DNA of 64,000 nucleotides from Actinomycetes bacterium (GTDB lineage Bacteria > Actinomycetota > Acidimicrobiia > Acidimicrobiales > Bog-793): NCBI GenBank assembly GCA_021829645.1, contig JAKBPI010000003.1, positions 43,588 through 107,587 on the forward strand, read 5' to 3'. The position numbers and the translations under genes are program-made. Positions 28,102 to 37,242 of the stretch are shown in pieces (the stretch's first letter is position 1; every line of letters starts with the position of its first letter). The notes beneath the pieces are model-generated. The model saw nothing but the letters and a program-made list of their open reading frames with translations, did no database searches and was not told the origin of the DNA.

Positions 28102-28476
28102 GTGGATAACCTACAGAACCATTTGCTGCAAGAGGTCCAAGTCGGCGACGATGCTGCTTGGGCAAAATTGGCTCAAATTTTTTCGGCTTTATCCGATCCT
28201 GTCAGATTACATATACTAACAATTGTATCCGCAGAAGGCCATCTATGTTCTTGTGACTTAGAAAAACCTACCGGCAAAAGTCAGCCTACAATTTCTCACC
28301 ACACAAGAGTGCTAGCTGAAGCCGGCCTCATAAAGTCAGAAAAAAGAGGTAAGTGGGTATGGTGGAGGATAAATGAAGAGATGGTAAACTTTTTTCGCCA
28401 AAATCTAGAGATGTTGTTCGGTGTATCCGGTCAAGTATCTTACGATCAATTAGGCAAGCCGGAAAATGTCTGTTAA
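28102..28476 (+). CDS. ArsR/SmtB family winged-helix regulator
   Basis: 124 residues. FSALSDPVRLHILTIVS, HLCSCDLEKPTGKSQPTISH, HTRVLAEAGLIKSEKRGKW and WWRINEE give the full ArsR winged helix. LCSCD corresponds to the metal-sensing cysteine pair of helix alpha-3 in ArsR/CadC-like sensors. GTG start. It is divergent from the TSUP-DUF1634 pair and convergent (27-base overlap) with the phosphatase gene, so it may control the exporter operon, itself or both. Confidence 0.92.
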   Translation: MDNLQNHLLQEVQVGDDAAWAKLAQIFSALSDPVRLHILTIVSAEGHLCSCDLEKPTGKSQPTISHHTRVLAEAGLIKSEKRGKWVWWRINEEMVNFFRQNLEMLFGVSGQVSYDQLGKPENVC

Positions 28477-28950
28477 GCTTTGGACAAAGTATTGGCATGC
28501 CGATTCAATAATTTCTAATACTGCATCAAAGACAGCCTGACCATCATAATAAGGGTCAGGAACATCAGCTCCTTCACTGGCGTCCGGGTCATAAGATCTC
28601 AACAGACTAATTTCTTTTGGCGGAAATGATAGCTTTCTGCTCATATACTTAACGTGAGACAGGTTATTCCTGTCGGCGCATAAAATAATATTTAAGCGTT
28701 CTAAATCTTCAGTTTTTAGTTGTCGCGCCCGATGTACAAAGACGGGCCATCCGTGTCGAGACAGAGCGGCTTTGGAGCGCTTATCGGCATCTTCACCAAC
28801 GTGGTAGGCGTGCGTGCCAAAAGATTCTACGCTAACCTTATTTGTCAAGCCGTACTTTTCAAGTAGAGTAAATGTTACGGCTTCAGCCATAGGAGATCTG
28901 CATATATTCCCGTGGCACACCATAGCAATTTGCAATTTATTTTCAGTCAT
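28450..28950 (-). CDS. Low-molecular-weight protein tyrosine phosphatase
   Basis: 166 residues. The catalytic P-loop CHGNICRS (C-x5-R-S) sits at about residues 12-19 and the general acid Asp in VPDPYYDG near residue 133. It dephosphorylates protein tyrosine residues; relatives act as arsenate reductases. The neighbouring ArsR-like gene makes a role in metal or arsenic response thinkable, but the DPYY motif favours the phosphatase. Its 3' end overlaps the arsR end by 27 bases in convergent orientation. Confidence 0.93.
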   Translation of the reverse strand: MTENKLQIAMVCHGNICRSPMAEAVTFTLLEKYGLTNKVSVESFGTHAYHVGEDADKRSKAALSRHGWPVFVHRARQLKTEDLERLNIILCADRNNLSHVKYMSRKLSFPPKEISLLRSYDPDASEGADVPDPYYDGQAVFDAVLEIIESACQYFVQSLTDIFRLA

Positions 28951-29088
28951 ATTTACGTATAATTTTAGTTTATCTTGTGTTACTTGAGTTTTATTCTAGC
29001 TTTTGGGAAGCGCTTTCTTTGCCTGTTAGGAATAAAAGCCTGTATTTCATGTTTAAAAACTTAAACACTTTACAAAATTAGGAGAAAA

Positions 29089-29709
29089 ATGTCTAATCAA
29101 GTTTTTGATGCGGGGCGCCGTTGGGATGAAAAATTTTCAGAAGGCGATTGGCCGGTAAAACCGGATCTGGCTCTGGTTGCTTTTGTTTCCGATTTACCTT
29201 CGGGAAAAGCACTTGACATAGGTTGTGGCCCTGGCCGAAATGCTGTTTGGCTTGCTGAACAGGGGTGGGATGTTACCGGTTTGGACGCCTCCGCTGTCGG
29301 GCTGCAGCAGGCTTTGGAAAGAGCCAAGCAAAAGAACCTCTCTCTTGCGACAATCCATGGAGATATATTTGGTATCGAATTAGAAGAAAATACTTACGAT
29401 CTCGTAGTGATGGCAAATATCCATGTCACACCTACTTTGCGGAAGGAACTATTTTCCAAGGCGATATCTAGCCTTAAAGAAGGAGGGAAGCTATTTGTCA
29501 TCGGACACCACCTAGATGATTTGGGACGTGTCGGCCCTCCGGATCCGGAACTGCTCTTTAGCGAAGACATTCTGGACAAAGTTTCAGAAGGACTTGAAGT
29601 AATCAAATTGCAGCGTTGGGAACGACCGCCTGAAGACGGGGATGCTTACGATAAGGAAAATCCGCTTCGTCCGATAAGTGACATAGTTTTGTGGGCTAAG
29701 AAAAGGTAG
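29089..29709 (+). CDS. Class I SAM-dependent methyltransferase (TehB-like)
   Basis: 206 residues. Motif I is LDIGCGPGRNAVWLAEQGWD, followed by VTGLDASAVGLQQA and, at motif IV, YDLVVMANIHV. The start VFDAGRRWDEKFSEGDWP is typical of tellurite-resistance/TehB-like and thiopurine-type small methyltransferases. Substrate unknown. AGGAG lies just ahead of the ATG. It precedes the MFS exporter by 65 bases in the same direction. Confidence 0.9.
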   Translation: MSNQVFDAGRRWDEKFSEGDWPVKPDLALVAFVSDLPSGKALDIGCGPGRNAVWLAEQGWDVTGLDASAVGLQQALERAKQKNLSLATIHGDIFGIELEENTYDLVVMANIHVTPTLRKELFSKAISSLKEGGKLFVIGHHLDDLGRVGPPDPELLFSEDILDKVSEGLEVIKLQRWERPPEDGDAYDKENPLRPISDIVLWAKKR

Positions 29710-29774
29710 CAATTTCTGTAATTGAGATCTCAATATATCAACATCAAATTACTGAAAAATCGGAGACAGGCATC

Positions 29775-31265
29775 GTGGAAATGACGGAACACCTTACGCC
29801 TAGCGTGGAGCAGAACTCGGCCCCAATTGAGCAAAGCACCCATTTTACGGGTGCCGGACATAAGAAATTTGCCCTTGTGGTTATCGCAACGGCACAGTTG
29901 ATGGTCATGTTAGATTTGACGATAGTCAACATCGCCTTGCCTGCCATTCAGCGCGGTCTGGGTTTTTCCGCAACAGATCTTTCCTGGGTGGTGGATGCAT
30001 ACGTGCTTGCATTCGGTGGCCTATTGTTGCTCGGTGGCAGATCCGGAGATATTTTCGGCAGACGGAAAATGCTTATAACCGGAATAGCCCTCTTTACTTT
30101 GGCTTCCATGATGGGCGGTTTTGCCGCCTCCGGAGCTTTATTGATAGCGGCTCGTGTCGTGCAAGGGGCAGGTGCCGCCATGGCTTCACCTACGGCACTT
30201 TCTTTGATAGCCGTTATTTTTCAAGAAGGACATGAGCGTCACAGAGCCATGGCTGTCTATGCCGCTATGTCCGGCGCCGGAGGTGCTTTGGGGCTCCTTC
30301 TGGGCGGATCTTTGGTGGATGTGGCCTCTTGGCGATGGGTGCTGTTTGTAAACGTTCCCATAGGTATTTTTCTTATACTGTCAGCCAAATTCGTTTTACC
30401 AAAAGACAGAGGAATTATTCATTCAAAACTGGATTATCTTGGGGCACTGCTCATTTCTTCCGGACTGGCCATTTTGGTCTTTGGAATTGAGCGTGCTCCC
30501 GGCAACGGCTGGGGAAGCAATACGACAATCATCTCGTTAGCTCTGGCTGTTGTGCTGTTAGGAGTGTTTTTTATAAGAGAGTATAGGATTGACTATGCGG
30601 TCATACCTATAAACTTTTTGTATCACAAGAACAGGGCTTTGGGCTTTTCTATTATGGCTCTTGTCGGAGCGTCAATGCTTTCCTTACTGTATTTTCTGAC
30701 GCAGTTTATCCAAAATATATTGCACTATAGTCCTGTCATGGCCGGGGTAGCGTATTTGCCTATCCCCATCGTCATAGGATCTGTGGGGTTTGCGGTTTCC
30801 AAGGCAGTCGGAAAAGTGGGAATCAAACTATTTCTCAAAATTGGCCCCGGGCTGATGGCTCTCGGTCTTTTGCTTCTGTCCACTGTCAACGCTTCGAGCC
30901 ACTACTATCAGATATTTGCCGGTCTAGTCCTAGTCGGTATCGGAATGGGTCTTTCTTTTGTACCACTCACTTTGAATGCTGTAAAAGGGGTGACTCCTAA
31001 GGAGTCAGGACTGGCTTCCGGGCTACTAAATACCAGCCAGCAACTGGGAGGATCTCTCGGGTTGGCGGTGATGGTGACGGTGGCTGGTAGCGCTCTAAAA
31101 TCCAAAGGCGTAGGGTTAACTTCCGGTTTGCGTGGTTCAGTTGTTTCCACCAAAGTTCAAGAAGTGTTAGTGCAAAGAAATGCCGAAGTACACGCTTTCC
31201 AAAGCACCATGCATGTAGGAGCTTTGATAGCATTTCTGGGATTTGTGGCAGCTCTATTTCTTTGA
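29775..31265 (+). CDS. MFS drug:H+ antiporter, DHA2 (EmrB/QacA) family
   Basis: 496 residues with about 14 membrane segments. Family motifs include MLDLTIVNIALPAIQRGLGF (TM1 with motif D1), LLLGGRSGDIFGRRKMLI (motif A) and FVNVPIGIFLIL. It would export hydrophobic or cationic compounds. GTG 29775 is chosen over ATG 29781 because GGAG at 29762 is better spaced. The hydrophilic start of about 35 residues is slightly longer than usual. Confidence 0.92.
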   Translation: MEMTEHLTPSVEQNSAPIEQSTHFTGAGHKKFALVVIATAQLMVMLDLTIVNIALPAIQRGLGFSATDLSWVVDAYVLAFGGLLLLGGRSGDIFGRRKMLITGIALFTLASMMGGFAASGALLIAARVVQGAGAAMASPTALSLIAVIFQEGHERHRAMAVYAAMSGAGGALGLLLGGSLVDVASWRWVLFVNVPIGIFLILSAKFVLPKDRGIIHSKLDYLGALLISSGLAILVFGIERAPGNGWGSNTTIISLALAVVLLGVFFIREYRIDYAVIPINFLYHKNRALGFSIMALVGASMLSLLYFLTQFIQNILHYSPVMAGVAYLPIPIVIGSVGFAVSKAVGKVGIKLFLKIGPGLMALGLLLLSTVNASSHYYQIFAGLVLVGIGMGLSFVPLTLNAVKGVTPKESGLASGLLNTSQQLGGSLGLAVMVTVAGSALKSKGVGLTSGLRGSVVSTKVQEVLVQRNAEVHAFQSTMHVGALIAFLGFVAALFL

Positions 31266-31374
31266 CCAGTTAATACGAGTCATTAAAGTAGCGTATTGCA
31301 TGTTAGTTGTTAATGACAGTCTATCGAAGAAAGTATAAAAACTATTTTAAATAGTATGCTAGTAAAGTATTCAA

Positions 31375-32817
31375 TTAGTATGCTTTTGCAAATATAATAG
31401 GCTTCTTGTATGGTGATTCTTCACCGCACATAATACATTTACCGTTGGTTTCTTCTGCATCAAAAGGTATGCATCTTGGTGTCGCCGCAGAGATTTCTTT
31501 AATATCATCTTCACACTTCTTGTTACCGCAGTGCTCTGCTATCACAAAACCATGTTGGAGCGCTTCGAAAAACTCTTCTTTGGAAGCTACATATTTAGTG
31601 TTTGACAGACGGAATTCTCGTGCTCTTTTGTATAAGTCTGCTCCGAATCGGTGAAGTCCTTCTTTGACTGCCCGGCTCAGTTGATCTATGGCAACAAGTT
31701 GTTTTTCCGAAGTGAGCCGGTTATGTAGGGTAACTAAACCTTTGGATATGTCCCTTTCACCAAATTCGCAGCGCAGGGGAACACCTTTTTGTTCCCATGA
31801 GTTAAATTTAAATCCCGGGGATAGGTATTCCCTGTCGTCGACGTGTGTTCGAATACCGGAAGCTTCCAAGTCGAGACTAAATTGTTCGGCCAGTTGCTTG
31901 ATTTGTGTGTTATCCGGTCCTTTATGAATGGGAACTATGACTACTTGATAAGGTGCCAGCTTGGGTGGAAGGATGAGTCCCCTGTCGTCTCCGTGAGACA
32001 TGATAATGGCACCTATTAGTCTGGTGCTCATTCCCCAAGAGGTGGTGTAACAGTAACGTAAGTCCCCCTCTTTTGATTGATAAGAGATGTTGAAAGCCTT
32101 GGAAAAGTTAGTGCCCAAGTAATGTGAGGTGGCTGCCTGCAATGCCTTACCGTCGCGCATCATGGCTTCGAGACTATAAGTGTTGAGAGCGCCGGCAAAA
32201 CGTTCTCCGGGTGTTTTTTCTCCCATAACAGGCGACAAAAGGGCCACTTCATCTGCTATTTCACGATAGAAATCGAGGGCAGTCATTACTTCTTCTCGGG
32301 CATCTTTTTCGCTGGCGTGAGCCGTATGCCCCTCCTGCCAGAGAAATTCCGTTGTTCTGAGAAAAAGTCTTGGTCTCATTTCCCATCTAACGACATTGGC
32401 CCATTGGTTGAGCTTGAGTGGCAGGTCGCGATAGGAGTCGATCCAATTGGACATCATTTCGCCTATAACCGTCTCTGAAGTAGGTCTTACGACGAGCGGC
32501 TCTTCAAGCTGCTTTCCCCCGGCGTGTGTAACGACGGCAAGTTCTGGCGAGAAACCTTCTACGTGTTCGGCTTCTCTTTTTAGGTATTCTTCTGGTATGA
32601 AAAGAGGGAAGTAGGCGTTTTGGTGGCCGGTAGCTTTAATTCTGGAATCAAGTTCGCTCTGCAGCAATTCCCAGATGCGGTAGCCATAAGGTCTGATTAC
32701 CATGGTGCCGCGTACAGGTCCGCGATCGGCAAGCTCTGCTTTTTGTACGATCTCGTTATACCAAGCGGAAAAATCCTGACTTTGTGGTGTGATGGCAAGT
32801 TCGTCAGCGCGCGCCAT
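31375..32817 (-). CDS. proS: Prolyl-tRNA synthetase, archaeal/eukaryotic type
   Basis: 480 residues from ATG 32817, which follows a strong GGGAGGA. Class II motifs: VRGTMVIRPYGYRIWELL (motif 1 region), RWEMRPRLFLRTTEFLWQEGHTAHA split over motif 2, and LIGAIIMSHGDDRGLILPP (motif 3). There is no bacterial editing insertion, and the C-terminal zinc-binding tail (CGNKKCEDDI, CIMCGEE) ending in Tyr is that of the archaeal/eukaryotic-like ProRS class. Ligates proline to tRNA-Pro. A longer in-frame start at 32880 has no RBS. Confidence 0.95.
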   Translation of the reverse strand: MARADELAITPQSQDFSAWYNEIVQKAELADRGPVRGTMVIRPYGYRIWELLQSELDSRIKATGHQNAYFPLFIPEEYLKREAEHVEGFSPELAVVTHAGGKQLEEPLVVRPTSETVIGEMMSNWIDSYRDLPLKLNQWANVVRWEMRPRLFLRTTEFLWQEGHTAHASEKDAREEVMTALDFYREIADEVALLSPVMGEKTPGERFAGALNTYSLEAMMRDGKALQAATSHYLGTNFSKAFNISYQSKEGDLRYCYTTSWGMSTRLIGAIIMSHGDDRGLILPPKLAPYQVVIVPIHKGPDNTQIKQLAEQFSLDLEASGIRTHVDDREYLSPGFKFNSWEQKGVPLRCEFGERDISKGLVTLHNRLTSEKQLVAIDQLSRAVKEGLHRFGADLYKRAREFRLSNTKYVASKEEFFEALQHGFVIAEHCGNKKCEDDIKEISAATPRCIPFDAEETNGKCIMCGEESPYKKPIIFAKAY

Positions 32818-32924
32818 AGAGTCCTCCCATTTCGAATCTTCCGCCTGCCTAGGTGGTGATAGATGATTATAGTAGAGCAAAACAAGAAGGCATTTTATTT
32901 ATGCTCTATTATTCGAATGAAGAT

Positions 32925-32964
32925 TGCCGGTGTCTTTGCAGCAAGCTAAGCAAAGACACCGGCA
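32925..32964 (-). terminator. Perfect 15-bp hairpin downstream of the propeller gene
   Basis: Arms TGCCGGTGTCTTTGC (32925-32939) and its reverse complement (32950-32964) enclose a 10-base loop, 20 bases after the stop of the minus-strand propeller gene. No U-tract follows. It resembles the U-less terminators reported in actinobacteria. Confidence 0.7.
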
Positions 32965-32984
32965 TAATAGATTGCGGCTAAGTT

Positions 32985-34685
32985 CTATTTTTTATTCAAC
33001 GCTGGACGCAATCCCGGAGGGGTGTGTCTTCCGGGTAACGTGGAATAAGCCACTCCGGTGTGGGAGGGATCGGCGTGGAACATGGCCCATCCCGGAGTTT
33101 CTCCCTGAGGCAAGTTGTTGATACGGTAAGCGATCAGTTGTCCGGTCTTGTGAAAAGCCTCGGGTCCGCCGCAAGCCTCAAAGACTTCCCAATCCGGCGT
33201 TTTTAGAGTTTTCCCCACGTTGGCCACGGCTACCGAGTTGTACACTCTGCAGCCATAATTGATGACTGCCGGGGAGGATGCGTCATTCGTGCCAAAAAGG
33301 AAAGATCCGTTTTCACCGGCGATCGGATAAAGTCCGTTCGGGGATCCCACCAATACGTCATTCCACTTGTTTCCGGTCAGTGGAACTAGGACCGGGGAGG
33401 AAAGAGCCGTGGGACCGATGAGGGATTTAGCCCATTCTTGTTTACCAGAGGCGCTGAAGGCATATACCATCGAGGAATTATTGTAGAAGCAACTGCTTTC
33501 TTTGGAACCGTTGCATGCCCAAGAAGTGGTTACCACAGAAGGCTGACCGGTGGAGTTGATAACACCGATAGCCGGTGAGCCGGCTGCCGGACCGGCTGTT
33601 TTGGCTTGCCAAAGTTCGCGACCGCTAACTGCATTGAACGCGAAGACATAATCTGTATCACTTGTGAAAGGCTGTTCGTACCAGCTGGTCCCTACGACAA
33701 GTGTCGGGATGTGGTTAAGGATACCGATGGCCGGACTGGACCAAATGGACTGTGTCATACAGTCAAACCAAACCCTGTCAAGTCCCGGTCCTATGGCCTG
33801 TGTGTCCGGGTTTTGAGCGGCGTTTGACCATCTGTATTCTGCCACGAAACCGCCAAAGCACTTCTTTGTGCCGCCGGCATAAGTTCTGCCTGAAGCGTCA
33901 CTGCCCAGGAAAATTGAATCCTCTCTTTGTCCGGGAAGTCGATAGAGCACCGGAGAAGACCAAACGGTATCGGCGTTGTCATAGGCAAAACCCAGTTCTT
34001 GTCCGCGGGAGTTGAGTACATAGATTTTGTGATCCCATGAGCCAAATATGATTTGGTTCTGGTTGTTACCCAAAATGTCACCTACGGCAGCGCTGGAAAT
34101 GGCGCCTATGGCGGTTCCTGTAACACCGGGCAAAGAAAATACCCAGCGCCTTTTACCCGTGATCGTAAAAGCTTCGACTTCTCCTACCGTGTCACTTACC
34201 CAAGGAGATCCGGAGGAAACTATTATGGTAGGAGGTCTTTTTTTGCCGTTAAGCCAGGCTATGGTGGGACTTGACTCGATGGCTACGCTTTGTCCTGGAC
34301 CAGCTGCCAGTCGCTGGGGCCAACCCGGCATTTCTTGTCCGGTTGCGCCGTTTACCACATAGACGTAACCGTTTTCTGCTCCAACCGCCACAACGGTCTT
34401 ACCTTTGTAGAAAGCCACCGAAGGAGAACTTTGGGCCACGTAACCTACGGAGCCTCTCGTGACCAGTGAGTCGTCCCACACCGGTGCGGGCCAAGTTACG
34501 TTAACCTGTGAAGGCTCCTCTCTTTTTTTTGAAGCGGTCTTGGCGCTTTGATGTCCGTTTACGGAGGCCAAAGCCTGTGGTGCCGTCAATGCACTGGCGG
34601 CAAAAGTGGCACCGAGGGCTACAACGATAGCCAAGGATATACTTTTTTGCCGGAGTTTATTAAATAGAAAAAAGATTTTAGACAT
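32985..34685 (-). CDS. Secreted beta-propeller (PQQ/WD40-like repeat) protein
   Basis: 566 residues from ATG 34685. A basic start plus hydrophobic stretch (SISLAIVVALGATFAASALT, then A-x-A before SVNG) is a signal peptide. The rest consists of repeated blades such as KTVVAVGAENGYVYVVNGAT, NQIIFGSWDHKIYVLNSRG and DYVFAFNAVSGRELWQAKTA, typical of PQQ-binding-like propellers. Tryptophan docking motifs are irregular, so PQQ cofactor binding is doubtful; a structural or cell-surface role is more likely. An upstream in-frame ATG at 34724 would put extra polar residues before the signal peptide. Confidence 0.85.
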   Translation of the reverse strand: MSKIFFLFNKLRQKSISLAIVVALGATFAASALTAPQALASVNGHQSAKTASKKREEPSQVNVTWPAPVWDDSLVTRGSVGYVAQSSPSVAFYKGKTVVAVGAENGYVYVVNGATGQEMPGWPQRLAAGPGQSVAIESSPTIAWLNGKKRPPTIIVSSGSPWVSDTVGEVEAFTITGKRRWVFSLPGVTGTAIGAISSAAVGDILGNNQNQIIFGSWDHKIYVLNSRGQELGFAYDNADTVWSSPVLYRLPGQREDSIFLGSDASGRTYAGGTKKCFGGFVAEYRWSNAAQNPDTQAIGPGLDRVWFDCMTQSIWSSPAIGILNHIPTLVVGTSWYEQPFTSDTDYVFAFNAVSGRELWQAKTAGPAAGSPAIGVINSTGQPSVVTTSWACNGSKESSCFYNNSSMVYAFSASGKQEWAKSLIGPTALSSPVLVPLTGNKWNDVLVGSPNGLYPIAGENGSFLFGTNDASSPAVINYGCRVYNSVAVANVGKTLKTPDWEVFEACGGPEAFHKTGQLIAYRINNLPQGETPGWAMFHADPSHTGVAYSTLPGRHTPPGLRPALNKK

Positions 34686-34725
34686 TTGACTCTTTCTTTT
34701 GTGCTTATAGGTAAGTAACGACAAC

Positions 34726-34761
34726 TTACGGCATATGTTTCACAACAAACATATGCCGTAA
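34726..34761 (-). terminator. Perfect 15-bp hairpin between asd and the propeller gene
   Basis: TTACGGCATATGTTT (34726-34740) pairs with 34747-34761 across a 6-base loop (CACAAC). It lies 82 bases beyond the asd stop and 40 bases before the propeller start (minus strand). Either the asd terminator without a U-tract or an operator for the next gene. Confidence 0.6.
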
Positions 34762-34842
34762 TCCTATCATGAGGAATTATTGCCGTCAGATTTGGCATGG
34801 AAATTCTGCGAGTTAAGCTGGAACGATGAAAAGTGACAGGCT

Positions 34843-35865
34843 TTAGCCCTGACGAGCCAGCTCTTCAGCTATTTGAACGGTGTTTAAAGCCGCTCCTTTT
34901 CTCAGATTGTCACCTGTCAAGAACATGGCCAAACCGTTCTCTACCGTAGCATCTCGTCGAATGCGCCCTACGAAAGTGGGATTTTTGCCGGCCGCCATAA
35001 GGGGCGTAGGAATATCGGCCAGAACTACTGATCTGGCATTGGTCAGCAGTTCTTTGGCAGTTTCCGGATCCAAGTCATTTTGCAATTCCAAATGCAGAGA
35101 CAGAGAGTGTCCCGTAAAAACCGGTACCCGAACACAGGTGCAGTCAACCAGCAATTCGGGCAAACCCAGTATTTTCCGGCTTTCATTGCGCCACTTCTGT
35201 TCTTCGTCGGTTTCCCCACTGCCATCAGAGGCAAGAGCACCGGCAAAAGGGACCACGTTATAAGCTATAGGGGCTTTAAAAGTCTCGGGCGTGATGGTGT
35301 CGGCTGATTCACCGGAAAAAGTAAGCAGGGCTGCATTGTCACCCAAGGCCTCAATTTGTTCGCTCAGTTCTTTTACTCCTGCCACCCCTGCTCCGGATAC
35401 GGCCTGGAAACTGGTGACGATAACTCTTTTGATACCTACCGCATCTCTAACGGGAGCCAGTACAGGCATAGCAATCATCGTTGTGCAGTTGGGATTTGCC
35501 ACTATGTTTTTTTTGATCTTTTTTAGGTCTTCCGGGTTTACCTCCGGAACGACGAGGGGAACCTCGTCATCCATTCTCCAAGCCGAAGAGTTGTCTATGA
35601 CGATAGCCCCGGCTTTCCCCACTGCCGGAGCAAGTTCGAGAGAGGCAGCTTTCCCACATGAAAACAGAGCTACATCTATACCGCTGTAGTCACCGCTGTA
35701 GGAGTCCTCGACGACAATCTCTTCACCTTGAAAAGAGAGTTTTTTCCCCGCAGACTTTGGAGAGGCGAACAGCCTGAGTTCGTCTATCTTGAGGTTTGAT
35801 TCCGCCAAAATATTGATCATCACGGAGCCCACCTGACCGGTGGCTCCAAATATAGCCATTTTCAT
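34843..35865 (-). CDS. asd: Aspartate-semialdehyde dehydrogenase
   Basis: 340 residues. The NADP-binding start is AIFGATGQVGSVMINIL. NPNCTTMIAMPVLAPV contains the catalytic Cys, and GHSLSLHLEL near the C-terminus carries the active-site His region. It reduces aspartyl phosphate to the semialdehyde in the Lys/Met/Thr/DAP pathway. It lies downstream of lysC on the same strand, separated by a hairpin, as in many actinobacteria. Confidence 0.95.
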   Translation of the reverse strand: MKMAIFGATGQVGSVMINILAESNLKIDELRLFASPKSAGKKLSFQGEEIVVEDSYSGDYSGIDVALFSCGKAASLELAPAVGKAGAIVIDNSSAWRMDDEVPLVVPEVNPEDLKKIKKNIVANPNCTTMIAMPVLAPVRDAVGIKRVIVTSFQAVSGAGVAGVKELSEQIEALGDNAALLTFSGESADTITPETFKAPIAYNVVPFAGALASDGSGETDEEQKWRNESRKILGLPELLVDCTCVRVPVFTGHSLSLHLELQNDLDPETAKELLTNARSVVLADIPTPLMAAGKNPTFVGRIRRDATVENGLAMFLTGDNLRKGAALNTVQIAEELARQG

Positions 35866-35952
35866 AATATAGATATCATACCTGGTTGCAAGTAAGTCAA
35901 ATACTGCAATTGCGATAAAGGCACGATGTCAGTGACGGATTGAGAAAGGCCA

Positions 35953-35985
35953 ATCTCATAGCAGGGATATTTTTTGCTGTGAGAT
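35953..35985 (-). terminator. Hairpin immediately after lysC
   Basis: ATCTCATAGCA (35953-35963) pairs with TGCTGTGAGAT (35975-35985) with one G-U, beginning 3 bases after the lysC stop on the minus strand. No U-tract follows; it may reduce read-through into asd. Confidence 0.55.
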
Positions 35986-35988
35986 ACT

Positions 35989-36465
35989 TTACTGATCGAG
36001 GTTGAAAGCTTTGTGCAAAGCTTTTACCGCCGTTTCGGCATTGTCCCTCCTCACCATGCAAGATATCCTGATGGGAGAAGTGGAAATCATTTCGATGTTG
36101 ATTCCAAGTTTGGCAAGTTCTTCAAACATCGTTGCTGTTACACCGGGGTTTGTTTTCATACCGGCCCCTATCAGGGACACCTGTGCCACGTTCTCGTCTA
36201 TTGAAACGTTGTCGGCTCCGATTACCGGTGCTATTTGAGTAGCTATTTCTACGGCTGCCGCCACGTCGGTTTTGGGTACCGTAAAGGATATGTCCGTGGT
36301 GCCGGCCTGTGAAATATTCTGAACGATCATATCCACATTAATGGCTTTGTCCGCTAAACCTCTGAAAAGCGAAGCGGCTATACCGGGTTGGTCCGGCACC
36401 CCCGTTATGGTGAGCTTGGCGGCCGAAACGTCGCTCGTTACTGCTGAAACTATGGGTTGTTCCAT
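35989..36465 (-). CDS. LysC beta (regulatory) subunit from an internal in-frame start
   Basis: Inside lysC on the minus strand GAGGAG (36475-36480) precedes ATG at 36465 with nine bases between. That start would yield 158 residues covering only the ACT domains, beginning [20 protein letters not shown]. In Corynebacterium glutamicum the aspartokinase beta subunit starts in frame near residue 250 of the alpha subunit; here it is residue 246. Conservation of position and of a strong Shine-Dalgarno sequence supports an alpha2beta2 enzyme. Confidence 0.7.
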   Translation of the reverse strand: MEQPIVSAVTSDVSAAKLTITGVPDQPGIAASLFRGLADKAINVDMIVQNISQAGTTDISFTVPKTDVAAAVEIATQIAPVIGADNVSIDENVAQVSLIGAGMKTNPGVTATMFEELAKLGINIEMISTSPIRISCMVRRDNAETAVKALHKAFNLDQ

Positions 36466-37200
36466 CTCTTTATTCTCCTCGTTTACTAAAGTTCCCGGTT
36501 CCCACGTGAAGCTGGATCTGACTTCCAGCACCACGTTGTGATTTCTCGCAAATTCCACTGAGCGCAAAGCTAACACCTTGCCTCCGGTTGCTGCTATCTC
36601 CAGCATTTCTTCAAAAGATACGTGCTTTAGCTTTTTGGCTTCCGGTACGACCCGGGGATCTGCGCTAAAGACACCGGAAACGTCGGTGTAAATTTCGCAT
36701 TTATCAGCGCCCAGAGCTGCTGCCAAAGCGACTGCTGTGGTATCTGAGCCCCCTCTGCCCAGAGTGGTGACGTCGTTACCTGTGGACACTCCTTGGAATC
36801 CGGCAACGACCGGTATCACTCCCTGTGCCAGAGCGTCTTTTAGTCTGTCGGGCTTTATTTCCAGTATTTTTGCCTTAGTGTGGATGGTGTCGGTAATGAT
36901 ACCGGCCTGGCTGCCCGTAAACGAGGCCGATTTGATGCCCAAATCAGCCAAAGCCATACACAAAAGGGCCATGGAAATTCGTTCACCGGCGGTGAGTAAC
37001 ATGTCCAATTCTCTTCCCGGATGAATGCCGCTCACGTCTTGGGCCAGTCTGATCAAGTTGTCGGTAGTTTTCCCCATAGCGCTTACAACGGCAACTACCT
37101 GCTCTTTTTGTGAAGTTCTAGCAATATGATCGGCCACTTCTTTGATGCGGTCAGCATCGGCTACGGAAGTTCCTCCAAATTTTTGTACAGTTAAGCTCAT
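35989..37200 (-). CDS. lysC: Aspartate kinase (alpha subunit) with two ACT domains
   Basis: 403 residues. The N-terminal kinase domain begins [18 protein letters not shown] and includes [20 protein letters not shown] and the [20 protein letters not shown] segment. Two ACT domains (about residues 262-403; [20 protein letters not shown] and [20 protein letters not shown]) give feedback control. First step of aspartate-family amino acid and diaminopimelate synthesis. The gene also carries an internal start, annotated separately. Confidence 0.96.
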   Translation of the reverse strand: MSLTVQKFGGTSVADADRIKEVADHIARTSQKEQVVAVVSAMGKTTDNLIRLAQDVSGIHPGRELDMLLTAGERISMALLCMALADLGIKSASFTGSQAGIITDTIHTKAKILEIKPDRLKDALAQGVIPVVAGFQGVSTGNDVTTLGRGGSDTTAVALAAALGADKCEIYTDVSGVFSADPRVVPEAKKLKHVSFEEMLEIAATGGKVLALRSVEFARNHNVVLEVRSSFTWEPGTLVNEENKEMEQPIVSAVTSDVSAAKLTITGVPDQPGIAASLFRGLADKAINVDMIVQNISQAGTTDISFTVPKTDVAAAVEIATQIAPVIGADNVSIDENVAQVSLIGAGMKTNPGVTATMFEELAKLGINIEMISTSPIRISCMVRRDNAETAVKALHKAFNLDQ

Positions 37201-37242
37201 ATTGATCCAATTTACTTCTTTAAACCGAGTATTTTCTTAGAT

